Positions 31,745-46,700 of a DNA stretch of 64,000 nt are shown here, in pieces. The first letter of the stretch is position 1. Each line of letters begins with the position of its first letter. This stretch comes from Owenia fusiformis (Eukaryota > Annelida > Polychaeta > Sabellida > Oweniidae): assembly GCA_903813345.2 (NCBI GenBank), contig CAIIXF020000003.1, positions 18,800,931 through 18,864,930 on the forward strand, written 5' to 3'. Below the pieces are notes generated by a model. That model ran no database searches and was not told the DNA's origin. It saw only the letters and a list, made by a program, of their open reading frames with translations. The position numbers and the translations under genes are program-made.

Positions 31745-34700
31745 TCAGTTCTCTGCCTCAGGGGCCTCTTCATATTGGACCAGTTGTACGCCTTTTCCTA
31801 CAGTTTCCCCAACGTTAAACATCACACGCTTTATCACTCCATCTTTTGGTGCCCTGATGACATACTGCAAAACAAGAAATAGGTGAACTAGTGAAATAGG
31901 CTATCATCTCACATTTACAATGACTGATTTGATATGCTACATGTATTTGTATTTTGAAATGATTAATTTTAATGAATAAAACTGAATAAAAAAAAATTGA
32001 TATGGACATTATATAACTGATCACCCGGACTAATGATAATACATATTCCTCTTATTATATGTAATTCACTCAAACAAACATTGAGCCACTGTTCACTTAC
32101 CTCAACTTTCATGGCTAACATCACCACAAGGGGGTCCCCAGTAGAGACGGTATCTCCCTCTTCTTATTATATGTAATTCACTAAAACATTGAGCCATCGT
32201 TCACTTACCTCAACTTTCATGGCTAACATCACCACAAGTGGGTCCCCAGTAGAGACAGTGTCACCCTCTTGAACAGATACCTTCTCTATGGTGCCTGGCA
32301 TTGGGGCTTGAAGACCCTTGTCAACTGACCCTGGACCACTGGATGATAGGAACTTGGGGGAAGGCTGTATAAATTCATGATGCCCATCCTGTCAAAAAAG
32401 ACACAAATAGTACAGAAACAAACCCAAAGTTCTAAACTGCTAAAAGCTGTAGAATTTTTCTCTATCTTCTCAACTTCAATGGACTGTAGAAAATTGCCTC
32501 GTCTTTAAACCTACATGATTGTTTTATTCATAGTTTTTTCATTTATTGTCAAAATATAGATTTATTCTGTTTTCATTGCTTTTCTGTAACAAATTAGGCT
32601 ATATTTAAACCAATTAATTCTATTCACTGTTATGCTATAAATATAATGTAAAATGGGTTTGTAACAGCCTTTTGAAGATTAATCAGTTTTATTATCTAGT
32701 GGCTGGAATTTTGATATTTTTTAATACAAGAATGGCCAAGAATGGTTCATTATTTAGACCATGGTGCATTTGAAACTCTGAAATAAAATACATTGCTCAC
32801 CACTGTAAAGATGTGAATGGACTCTCCCTTGACCACTACATTACATTTTGTCATGACCCCATCAATGGTTGATGATAAAACCGTTTTATTGCCTATAGTC
32901 CCGACATTTCCAGATACTGAATATGTGCTGCCATCTATTGTCATGGCATAACTCCCATCTTCTTGGTTAGTCACAGCAATGGAGACATCTGCAGAGAAAT
33001 GGGATATGGTGTTAAAGAAGATAATACAAGTTTGACTCTGTAGTAATTTTAGTTTGGTATCTGTAACTGTTGAATGGCTGATAGGCAAGCATCAAGATGT
33101 AGCATCTACTCTGCCAATCTCGAACAGCATCAAATAGCGCTGTTTATGAAACAGTGCTGGACAGTGCTTTAAAAACAGTACTGCACATTGCTGTTTTCCA
33201 AAACAGTGCTGTGCAGCGCTGTAAAAAGAGTTCTGTACTACGCTGTTCAAAACAGGCGATGTTTGAAGAGCATTGTACTTCGCTGCAGTGCAGTGCTCGA
33301 ACTGCAATGTTCAGTCCTGTTTACAGCACTGTACAGCGCTGCAAGATGATATTGCGGATTGGAGGTGTAGTACCCCATTGTCTCATAAAGGAGGTATAAA
33401 TACTGGTTAAGTGTTCAATCCTCTGAGGAAAATTGTTAACATTTAAGTTTTATGTTCACATTTTGATTATTGAGAATGAGAAATATGGACACTTTTGTAT
33501 TTTGTTTTGAAAACATTTTTGTTTTATAAACATTGGATAGGTTTTACTATACTTTATTTTGTAACTGCATTCATTTTCAATTGGGTTTTGAGTACTTTAA
33601 TTCCTTTCAGCTTTCTTAATATTGTTTCTGCATAGTTACGTGGAAAGTGATTTTAGATTCATTCTTTTCATCAAATAGCAAATAGAATACCCCGTTATAC
33701 CTGAGTAAATGAAATACTCCAAAATGGCTTTCTTTGTTTATACTTCCAGAACATTTGCAATTACTTAAATCAGCTAAATGTATTTATTTTGAGAACCTTG
33801 CTCGCACATGAGATTCTGTTCATGCTAGAGTCAATGGGATATCTTGGTCAAGAAGTGTTCACTTTTTGAGATGTCAGGTATTCATTTAAATATCCAGGTT
33901 TTACAACATACATGCACATGCAGTGATGCCCTTAATCTTCATGTTTTGATATTGATGATTGAATAATACTTAAGACTAATCTTTAGTAAATCAAATGTTT
34001 ATTACATATTACTATACCACATATTAATGAAGTAAAACTAGTGGTGATTCAACTATACTAGAGTGATTCAAAGTAGTGAATCAACTGTTAATGATTAACT
34101 GATATTGCACTGTCAAAACTCCACCAAGTCAGTACATGTAGTTCAAACAAATATTCAAAACACTTCTACTTTATTTCATAAATCGGGTGATGTCTGAAAA
34201 AGGGGATTTTACAAGTAAGAAATGATGAAACACAATAAAATGGGGATTTTTCAGAAAAGGAGTATAATAACGGATGAAAACATTCATTTTAGCAGTTTTC
34301 CATTGACAGAATATGACATCTTTAACATTAGTATTAACTTGTACAGGCCTGGGGCTGGCAATTTTGCCTTCGATACAAACAACACTTGAAACATCAAAAT
34401 GGATCTTTAAATGTGGCCCATCGGAAACAGAATGCAACAGGAGGACTCACTACTGTGAATCCAAAATGGACAAGTGCACTTCATGCTGGGACTATTGTTC
34501 AGAGAAGAGGATTAAAGGACACCCATACTATAGGATACAATGTCATAAATACTGTCCAGGTATGTTTCTCAGTCTGTTATTCATTTGGCGAATTTCAGAT
34601 TTTTTATAAGGCAGAATTGGGCAAAATTTGATTTCTAGTTGTTTAGAATCAAACCTGAATTTAATACAGAATACATGATCGTACATGTACTTCTATTTTT

Positions 34701-37700
34701 ATATGGTAGCAATCCCCATACCACACATCTTCTGTTATTGATTTAAAAATGTGATTATTTGAAATAAATTAACCTTAAAAAAATTCACATTGTCACTACC
34801 AGATATGTAAGTAATCTTTTAATTTCTTATTCTTTCTTATTCTTAAGTATGGATGCGGAACCAGGAGATGAAGAAATTGATGGCTGAGTCAACCAAGGAA
34901 CCTATTCTCAAGGAGACTCCAACTCTCACAAATACAGTTGTCCCAGCCAAAGAACAAGGTGATCACACAAGTGCTACTGACCCCATTGTAATAAAAGTTA
35001 CAGGACAATGGACTTCTATTAAAACACTGACAGCAGCAGGTGTCTGTCTGGCATTTATTGTATTGGGATTCTTGGCAGTGTTTATTGTTAAGAATCGCAC
35101 AGTAAACAACCCTGGGCATGAAGAAGATTTGGAGAAAAGATCGTTGAACGATAGCACAGACACCAATGACACTACTGTTCAAATGGACACAAATACAAAA
35201 GGAAACAGACAGAAAGGCAATGCCGATGACAATATCAATATTGCTAATACAATTCAATTGCCGATTTCAGACAAAGGGGCAGATGTCCGTGTCGCATGTT
35301 CAGTTATTCAGTCAGCCCCAGAATGTGAAGATGTCCAATCTAACATTTGTGAACCTCAGTCAAAAATTCAAGATTTGCTACAATCAACATATGTTTAAAG
35401 GCCCTATGTAAAGTAAAAGCTTAAATCACTTAGGCTTCTATTGTTAGACTCATCCTGTTATAAGCTGACATCTTAACTTACTGGCAAAGTAAATGCATGT
35501 GCATAATAATTTTAGATAAGTGCTTTAAAAAATCAAAAGAATACCGATTAACATTTATAAGTTTTTTACTTCCTTTGAAGGGAAAATCAAAAGAATACCG
35601 ATTAACATTTATAAGTTTTTTACTTCGTTCGATGCGAAAATCAAAAGAATACCAATTAACATTTATAAGTTTTATGTGAAGACCTTTGTGAACTCTTGTC
35701 AATGTGAACACTTTCAGGTGGTCCCAGCTAAATAAGTAATATGTTCAAATTCCAAAATATCATAGTTTTGCACATACCTTTATCTCCATCCTTGATTGAT
35801 ATGATTTTCTTGGGTGGGTTGTTCAATCTTAGACCACTGAGCATACCAAATGGGGAATATGGATCTGCAAAAAGAATCACAATTACTGTACTGGGTAAGT
35901 TATAGCTAAAACTAGAAAGCAGCAATTCTGTGGTGTAGCAAATCCCACCAAATAAAACATATTTTATTAAACCCCCAGTCCTATCTAACATCATACATTC
36001 ATGATAGTAATAACCCGAAAGTAGTAGAGAAGCGTTGGCAAAATCTACACCAAATATGTGGCCTGCCAACAATTTGTATTGGACTCCACACAAATTTTGA
36101 ATTTAAGTTCCAAAGATGGCCTATTCACCAACATTCATGCAGTTTTTCACCATTCTGAAAAATTTTGGCATGATTTTTAGCCAAAATTGTGAAAAAGCTC
36201 CCACCCTGGAAAAAAGCTCCCCCTCCTGGTAAAAGATGGCTACGGCAAGTCCTGTATAATTTAATGCACACTTAAAATGGAGAGAATAAATTGACAAATA
36301 TGTACATTTCTGCTGACTAAATGGGCATGAAGTACTTAATCAATGATACCATTTCAAATAATGAGCCTGGAAACCTATTTTTAAAGCCAATAATATATTA
36401 CAGGAAATCTCGGAAACAAAATGTGATTATTACCATATTTTGATTAATAAGGTTTCTGTTTTCCAACCTCACTTTGTGATTTAAGATAGATGCCAATTCA
36501 AAAAGGAAAAATACTCAATACTATTTACAACACAAATAAAGGGTGCCCATAAAGTGTACACTTTACTCAGACTTTGTTTATAATTGTAAAATGGCTTCGT
36601 GGACACCCAGTATATTATGTTCTCATCATATTAAAATATGTGATTATGTAAGTAAACATTAGTTAAAGAGAGGGTCCTTACTACAGAAACCCCATTAAGA
36701 GCTATAAAAGTGTGACTGCTAGTTGGTTTTGAGAACTCTTTAAACACACTACATGTACATTGTTAATGGGTTTCCCACATTCTAGTTTACCAGACCCCTT
36801 TTTATATTATATATGTCCCTATAAGTAGAACACTATATCAAGAATTAATCAATCAGAGCCATTAAGGCTGCTAAAGTATATGCAAATAAATTTAAAGGGA
36901 CATATTTTCTATAATGTCACTTAAACCAGAAATACAGTGCAGCAAAACCTGTCTCATTTGAAAAGTGGGACCGGTTAAAAATATTTTGATTAGCATTTCA
37001 AGGTTTTATAAACATGTGAAACCCCAAATAGGTAGCAACACAAGTCAATAGAATGGTAGTTTATTTTAAAAAAATAAACATTTGTAACAAATAAGAGTGC
37101 ATTCTGCACTAATTAAAGCCACACATTTCTCAAAACACTTACCTCATTGTCAATTCAAAAGAAATAAAATTTTCTTAAAATTGGAAAGGCCCATTTACCT
37201 TTCATAAGAGTAAGTGTGGGGTTTGAGTTAAATAAACCATTTGTACTGGGTCTTAGGAGAACTAATAGCCTCAGGCCAAGGCCCTTAGCTTTTATTTCTC
37301 ATAAAACCCAGTACTCGTAGTTTATCTATAACTTAAATGATAGGCATTTATTCTTATATCACAAAGTGAGATTTATGAACATGCAAGTCAATGGAAGATA
37401 ACAATTTTACTTCTGCCAACAAAGTTTGATTGTGATAAAGTGAAGACCCTTTGAACACAGTTGGCAAAATTCAGTTTCTTTTGTATAGTGATGAAAATTT
37501 AGATAACTCATTAAATGTAAAATTAATAGAACTGCATGTAGTGAGTCATTTTGTGAATCAAAGTTTGAACCAAATTGATCATTTTGTCTAATTTCTATGT
37601 GCATGTTAACTCATCCCTGGCCCCTGGGATTAAAGTTTCTTATATGAGTTATACCACTACATTGATAGCTTTTCAATTTATATGTTTTCCTATTCTGAAT

Positions 37701-40700
37701 GACTAAAATTACCGCTAATGCTTTTATAAAACTTTGGCAATTAATTCCTTGTATATAACTGTTAACTAAAGGAATAAACTTTACGTAAAAAAGTGACGAC
37801 TTCCATCCATCTCTCAGTCCATCTGTCAATCTAATACAAAGCATAACTCAAATTAAATACTAGTGGACTAGTAGTTGCTCCCAAGAAAATAAAATGACAT
37901 CAAATAATTGCGAAAAATCTCATTTGAAATTTTCAAGTATGAGTTTAATTGCATTATTTTTTGACAGCATACATTTAATACAATAGTACTGTAATATAGA
38001 AGTGTTCATGTTAAGAGGTGTTTGGATATACATGTTTTACTTTTATTTGGTATATCAAATACTCAGGCTAATAATAAAAAAAAGTAGACAAATCAATACA
38101 CATTTTTTACCATAGTCACCTATATCTTGTAAATTTTATTTCATTTCATATGTCATAGCTCTAATCTTTAGGGAGAATGTCAAAAATTAATGTCGCTAAA
38201 TAAGCTATATATTATCAGCTAGGGGTTTGGGTCTCTGAAACCAAGAAAATAAGCTTCCCCAACATCGATCCCCAGGGAACTGCATGACCCATTTTTCATC
38301 CAGTTTTTCAAATTTTAAAGTTCTTTTTCGCTGTTATGGCACAGCCAATATATAAAACTCCATCTAATGAATATGAAAGCTGCATCAACGAGATGCGTAA
38401 TTATAGTTTTGGGATAAGCAAAACTGAACTAAAAACAATTGTGAAATAACAATCATGAAATAAATCTATATGTTCAAAATTGTGCGTGTCAACATTTTCC
38501 ATATACATGTATAGTAAACAGGGGAGGTATCTGTGACTTGACTGATAATACATGTATATAGGTTTTTGTGCTACATTAGTCTTTTGACATGCTCCCTTAG
38601 TGCAAGTATATAAGGAGTAGGTTATTGAATTTTCAATTCATTCAGTTCTTCCAGATTCTATGGAATGTATTCATACGAGGTTAATGTTTCAGAATAAAAT
38701 CCAAAAACAAGTTTAGGAATGGTCTTCTGGCCTTCCTTATGATGATAAGTTGAATGAAACTTTGGACTTCATTAATTTTTGACTTACATGGAATAGACTT
38801 GATTAATTTGTGACTTACATATGGAAAATAGAATTGATTAATTAGTTTGTAACTTAAATATGGAATAGACTTGATTAACTTTGATAATACAAACAATATT
38901 AAAATGCATAAATATGTAAATATGTGAAAATGGAAACCACAAAACTATACCAGTATAAAAGATTAATGCAGTCAGTAAATCTAAACAGGCAACTCTGTGT
39001 GTGATATATGATATAAAACAATGAAGCAAATAGTAAGTGAATTCGTAAGCAACACCTCTGGGCATGGATGGGGAATGGTTAGTCGAACCAGTAGCAAATT
39101 TGGCAAGGCATTATGGATAGTAATAACACTTCTATCAACCATAGCTGCTATCATTTGGGTATCGACTATAATAGTTCGCTACGTCAAATATGAAACAATT
39201 GACAGAGTAGATGCAAAAGTGGATGAAGACATTATATTTCCATCTGTAACTGTGTGCCCACTCTATGGTTTTTCTCAAACAAAAATAACGGGAGCCTTTT
39301 CTGACCCCAATAGTGAAATGCACTCTCTTACCAGCTTTCTGGATTCATCCTTTGCTAACATAGATGGATTTGTGCAGATGACCAATGAAACATACGAGTC
39401 TATTCTGTCAAATATAATTCACGAGGCAAGATCCAACAGAGGGTTTTATGAGCATGTGGGCATAGATGGAGTTTCGACTTTTGGACATGAGCTCCGCAAT
39501 TTTATCCCTTTCTGTTTATATCAAGAAAAGGAATGCTCAGCAGCTGACTTTCAGAAGATAGTTCATCATGAATACAAAAATTGTTACACATTCAATGGTG
39601 GGGATATCAACTTAACGAAACCAATAATTGCCAGTACAGGAGCTCAAAAAGGACTTTCCCTTACACTTTACTTGGAAAATTCAGAATTTGCTTATGTGAC
39701 TTATGACTCAAATCGTGTAATGACTGCTGCATCAGGGGCAAGGGTGATTATACATGAAAAGGGAACTTTACCTGATCCTGATAATGAGGGATTTGATGTA
39801 GAACCTGGACATCTGATTAGCGTTGCTCTCTCTGTGGACAGACGGCAGCTTCTAAAACAGCCTTGGGGTGAATGTGCCGAGCATAATACGCTTCACTCAA
39901 CCGATTTCAAATATTCCCGAAACACATGTAAAATCAAATGTATGGAGAAAGTGATCGAGCGACAATGTGGATGTAGACATGATTTGCTCCCAGTTGCATT
40001 AAATGCAACAACAGAATCCGACATACAACCTTGTGGTAAAATCAACAGAGAAGAGTGGCTGAAGGCATCTGAAGCAAATAGTACTGTTCTAAAAGAGGAC
40101 CTTGCAAGGGTTAAATGCTCAAAGGAGGAGCATCAATGGACTATACTCTCTAAGGATATCCCAGGTTGTGAATGTGAATACAACTGTACATATGTTGATT
40201 ACCAAATCGAGACATCTCAGTCTGTGTGGCCAACCAGGGGCTCTGAGCTCGATTTCTATTGTCAGCTGAGTTATACTCATGCATCAGCTTTCATAGAAAG
40301 GTTTAATACCAGCATCCGTGTTCACTGCGCTGATCTTATGGAATATATAAATGTTGCGCAAAACTATGGTGATGAATTGAGAAGGAATGTTCTCCGTGTA
40401 AATGTATATTTCAAAACTCTTGAGATGAAGTACACAATCCAGGAGGAAGGCTTCTCATTGGTTTCAATGATATCAGAAATTGGGGGAGTTCTTGGCATAT
40501 TCGTTGGCATATCAATCATCACTATACTCGAGATTTTTGTCCTATGCAGTGGCATTGTACATGCAATAATAAATGGCAAAAAAATCTCCAGTGAACAAAA
40601 TGTGAAAGATAATATGTCAACACCAAAAAACAAACTTGAGGAATTATCGTATCACAAAACTAATGACATTGTATAAATAGTTTGAAAAATATTAGTCTCT

Positions 40701-43700
40701 ACAGCTACATTTCTATTACAAATACCAAAAATTCGAGTAAATTGAACGATACATGTTTTTCTGTTTTCTAAAAGAAATCATGAAATGATGTTCTTATTCA
40801 TAACAAATACACAATATTCCTCTGATGGATTTGGTAAGATTACACAGAATATTGAAAATGTTATGGATGATAATTAGAGGATATCCTATGATTTTGAGGA
40901 ATATCATTTTTTTTATCTACGAGGTGATATTGATATCTGCCCGAGAGAGCAAAGCGAACGAGTGCATATATCAATATCACCGAGTAGATCAAAATGATAT
41001 TCTGAAAAAAATCATAGGATGTTCTTATTATCCTACACTTACAAGGAGTGTACTAAATGTATAATATCATTGCAAAATGAATTTCATGCCAAATAGAGCC
41101 AATTTGGCGGGAAATCAACAAGCGGAGTATATCGTCATAATATCCTCCGCATATTGGGTTTTCGGGAGTATATCGTCACGATATCCTCCGCCCGGAGTAT
41201 ATTGTTACGATATCCTCTGGATACTCACTTTGCCAATAAATATCAATTTATTTTTTATTGTTATTATACGTTTTTAGTGATTAAGTGTAGGATAAAGAAC
41301 CATACACCTTTATATGTACAGAGGATTTCATATTAATAAGGAAAGTGTAAAATAAATGAATATGTACATGTATATTTATACTGTAAATATCTTGAGTGAT
41401 GTTATATACCTATATAAATCCATTTATTTATTCATGTATTTTTAAATGTAACATAAAGAACTGAAAATTTGGGAAAAATAAATATCTCTGAAAAAACATT
41501 AAACATTAAACCTTTTGAAAACCTGAAAAATATCTTAAACCAACATTTGACAAAAAAAATGCAGAAATCAAATAATTTTTGTTTCTCGTATTTATGCTAG
41601 AAATGCTCTAAAAGTTATCAGATATATTATGTTATTTTATGTGCTTTTGAGACAACTGTATAAAGCACTTAGGGTGGGATCAATTCACATTATAATGCAC
41701 CTTTTAAGATTTTATGAAACCATTAACACAAATCAATACACATCAGCTAATAGGCCTTTAACAAATAGAGAAACTGTATTATGTAAAGGTGTACAATATA
41801 ATTAGACCAGACTAGTATACCATGGAGTTACTGATAAAAGTTACATATTCCCTAATCTAGTTCCCCTCAGATCAATGAAACACTTAACTGGCTTATAAAT
41901 AGCATGATATATCATCGTTTACAGAATAAATCAATTTTAAACATTTTTAACATTGTTTTAGAAAACTAAATAGCATGGAAAATTGAATTCGAGAAATATA
42001 TCAAACTATCCTAAATGGTGGGCAGCATTTGAAGCAATTGCTTTTTATAATCATTTCAATTACATAATGTCTTAAAGACGGCACAACATAATCTGAATGC
42101 AAGACCCAACACAAGAAGCCCTATCAGCACCAATTCACCTATTAGAATTTAGTTGTACTACAGGGTGTTCCAAAAATAACAGGACTGGCTCTGGCATTTT
42201 GTTAATTTATTGCACAGAGTGATACCATATACTCTTACAGTTTATATATTAGTCAAGATAAATCTGATTCTGCCATTCCATGTCACCCAATATTCTACAT
42301 TCATTGTTTATTTAACCATAAAATCTGTAAAGAATAAACAATGAAAGACTACAAATATAAATCTTACCATTTGAATTAATGCTTCGTGAAACTGTTTCCT
42401 CATCTTCATATATGAGTAACGCTTGGGCAGCCTGGCACATGGCCCTGTGTGACACCGTCCTTACAGGGAACAATTCTGAATAGTACTGGTCTATGAACCC
42501 TGTGTGTACATTACCAGCAACAAATTGTGGATGGGACGCTAAGTCATCTAGAAATTTTATATTTGTGTTTAATCCCACAATCTGAAATAAACAAATGGAA
42601 AAAAGATATAATCAATTTTCATGTTGGCAAATTCACAAGTTGCTGTTCTCACTTTTCAGACGATTTAAGCATCTCAGTATTTTGAAATCTCTTATTATAA
42701 TCCAAATTAAATATTACTCCAATTTGTATGAAGTAAAATTACCATATCCATTTAATGATGGTCCTTATACCATTGGCCTATGATATGTTTTGATGGGCCA
42801 TTTTCAATATTTGCAAGATACGGTAAAACGTGTAAAGTGAAACACCTCTGTAATGCCGTGGTCACATTTGCTCCGATTTTTACATGGCCCCCGGCCAATT
42901 GAGTATTTTGTTCAAAATTGAATACAATATTGAAAAACACTCAATCGGCCAGGCGCCGGCCGATGAATAGGAGCAAATGTGACCACGGCATCAGTGGAAC
43001 ACCTTCAAAATTAAGCCTCTCTAAGTGCAACATTATTTTGGAATACAAGAGGTGTTCCGCCTACACACGTTTTACTGAACTTACATTGTAGTCTTTGAGA
43101 GCTGATGTTGTTCTTTGAAGAGCTGCCTGTCTATCTTCAGCCCACACGACCAGTTTGGCAATCATAGGATCATAATGTACAGACACCTGGTCTCCTGAAC
43201 AATATGAATAAAAATAATAATAAAAATTTGGGAATTTTCTTTTGATATTGATTTTATCAACTGTTAGTCTTTACAGATTATTAAGTAACTGTTTTTAAAT
43301 GGTAACAAAGAATATAAAATGATAAATATTAAATTCTTATGGACACTCAAAACCCTGAAAAGCTTTCAATACAAATCATGGGTTAAAGTTACTATCAAAA
43401 ACTTGTGTGGGGCAACTACATAGTCAAGAGTGCTAAAATACAAAACAACATACACTACTCAGTACCTTCTCTCACGCCTGTCTCTATTCGTGTGTTTATA
43501 TTAGCCTCAGGAGTTGATAGATGCTCTAGGGGTCCTGCCCCTGGCATAAAATCATTGTCTGGATCTTCAGCATAAATACGAGCCTCAAAGGCATGGCCAA
43601 TCAGCTTCAAATCTTTCTGCATCATGGGTAATTTCTCTCCAGCTGCAACCTGTTAATATATTGAAAACGGCCATTCAAACTGCAGAACTATAAATTGGAA

Positions 43701-46700
43701 GATGAGATATGTGGAGTATGTTTAAGCATTAGCTAAACATGTCCTTATTATATATCATATATTTATTTAGCATGTTTTTAGGGATTTCAATTGACTTGTT
43801 ATCAAGGCTCTGTGCTTTATGACAATTTTAAAAAAAAATTAAGACATCAAAAGATGAGTCTCTTTTCACACGTCCCCTTTTCATTAATTTTTACATGTAA
43901 GTGCCGAATACCAATTTCTTCATGAAACTATCCAGTATATACTCAATAATAACACATACCTTTAATTGCCATTCCACTAAATCTGTGTTGGTGATCATTT
44001 CAGTGACTGGATGTTCAACCTGAAGTCTGGTGTTCATTTCCATAAAAAAGAAGTTTTCATGTTTGTCCATGATGAACTCGACAGTGCCTGCACCCACATA
44101 GTTGACAGCTTCAGCAGCCCTTACTGCAGCTTCTCCAATTTTCTTCCTCGTTTCCTCAGATATTCCAGGCTGAATGAATGAAACTTCAATTAGTACAAGG
44201 CATTAACATGCAAAAAGTCACCACCTGCCATTTGTTACAGATGCCTGTTACGACACTGAAAGATGAACACCAACCGCCATCCACAAAATTGGAGACTATA
44301 GCAACATGTTACACAGAGATGGTTACATAATAATGCTGCATTGCATATGGACTTGGAAGAGCGCTTAGATGTGAGCTTATAAGGCAGCTCTGCCACCTCC
44401 ATGGCAAGACCTTAACAGTCTTTCTGGATCTGGAGACTGAATAAAACTTAAGTAGGTGCAGACTTCTCTTGGTGGTTTTTAAACACAAAGAAAGGACTTT
44501 CCCCTTTGTGTTTTTGATCTGTCATCCCTGCGCTTTTTTTGAATTTCAATGGTGTTCAAGAAATAATGTGAAAATATTGATATCTAATACTTACTGCAGG
44601 GGCCTCTTCTATTATCTTCTGGTGCCTTCTCTGTACACTACAGTCTCTCTCAAATAGGTACACATAGTTACCATGTTGGTCTCCAAACACTTGAACTTCA
44701 ACATGTCTGAAATAGTTTAATAATAAACATGGACACAAAGTAAAGGTGGAGTGTTTGAACCTGAACATTAACAGTTTACACTACAAGGTGTGTTAAAGCA
44801 TGTGCTACAACTCTTCAAAAATTGCTTTTAAACCTGAAATAGTAATTTCTGTGTATATTATACGTATCAAAATACTTTTCACAGTATTCTTAATATAAAC
44901 CTGATATACATTGTTTAATACTATATCATACTGGCTCATTTTAAATTGACTCGTCTGAAGTAAGCTCTTTGGTCAAAGTAAACATATTTCTCATACTCTT
45001 TGAGTTGACCATTCTTTGTCATCCCAGAGGTATTCCACTTATATAGGTTTAACTCTGTACCTTGGTGTTTCAACAAATTTCTCAATGAGAACAATGTCAT
45101 CTCCAAATGACTTCATAGCTTCTCTCTTGGCACTTTCCAGCTGACTGTCAAACTCTTCTTTTGTCATGCAGATTCTCATCCCCTAGGCAAAACAAAGTCA
45201 ACAAATGCAGATAAGGGGATTGGCAGAAATTGGAGAGAAGCAAACTGTCGATCATACAAAATTAGTGATTGTATCCAAATATGCGCAGTTGTGTATTGAC
45301 CCCCCCCCCCCCCCCCTCTCCCCCTTTCCCTAATCTAACAAAATTTTAAAATGTTGATTCATCGTTCACTTTAATATTTAAGAAAATCAACACTATCCAC
45401 TTAAAATGAACCCCCTCCCCTAACAAAATTAACTTTTTTATTCCACAGCTGTTGATAATTAGATACCATTTATTATAGCTGCTTGAATGCTAAGAGGCAA
45501 CATTGCCCATTTGTATTGCACATATTCATAAGAAAATCAGTTCCTTGAAAGATCTGTAAAAATTCAATTTTCATCAATTTCATTTTCTGTGTATGTGCAG
45601 TACTTACCTTTCCACCTCCCCCTCTGACTGCCTTTATCATGACAGGGTACCCTATTTTCTCCGCCTCTTTTCTCAATGTTTCTTCTGATTGGTCTTCACC
45701 ATGGTAACCCTCTATGATTGGCACTTTAGCTGCAGACATAATGAATTTAGATGTGCTGTAAGAGAAAGAACAGACACATGTATGTGTGTGAACACCTCTC
45801 AAAGCAAATAAAAAATTGTGAGAATCTTTCTGTCCCATTTTAGTGGTACATGTATTTCATTAACTTTATGTTTATACTTCAAACAACTTGCAATAATGAA
45901 TCACTTTCAAGTAATGGCTTTAGCTCGACTGATAACTTTGGATGGAACTTTCTGTTATGTAATAGTTTTATTTCTAAACATTAAAAGAGAATGTCTAATG
46001 GAGAAACCTTTATATATAAGTCTGGTGAATAGCTGCTATTTGAGCAAAGGCATTTAGTTAAAAAAATGGTCTCATAGAAAAATCAATAATTTTTGAAATA
46101 AACCGTATGATCTTCAGCAATTTTTCAACAATTTAGTGTTTCATTTTATAAACTGCTGATTTCGCTCTTTTCCGCTCAAACATGAATTTACCTTTTTATA
46201 GAGGTGTCAAGTATTAACCGGTTAACCGGTTAACCGCCGATAATGCCTTGACCGGTCTGTGTTTTTATGGGTGGTTAGTTGACCGTGTATAATTCTGTTA
46301 TTTCCCGCGCTAATATTGCATGCTCATCTGTTTGGTTTTAAAGTGTCAGTTTCACGTAAGCTACTCATACATGTCATAAGTCCGATAACTCCTTACAAAC
46401 ATCCAATCAGCAACTTTAATCCCTGACACATTGCTTTCCCGAGCTTACTTTGCATGTTAATCTGTTTGTTTTTCAAGTGTCAGTTTCATGTGAGCTACTC
46501 ATACATGTGATAGTTCCGATCACTCCTTACAAACATCCAATCAGCACCTTTAATCCCTGCCACATTGCTTTCCCGCGCTTACTTTGCATGTTAACCTGTT
46601 TGTTTTTCAAGTGTCAGCCATGTGTAATCAACTCATATTGCAAAACTATTTCATAAATAAATTATATGCATTTTTTAATTCTTCCTTTTTGTTATTATTG

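Noticed and set aside
32048-32162. Second copy of the biotin exon as a normal extra MCCC1 exon
   Set aside because: Adding it after exon 15 in the available phase gives an early stop and no good acceptor precedes it; kept only as an open question.
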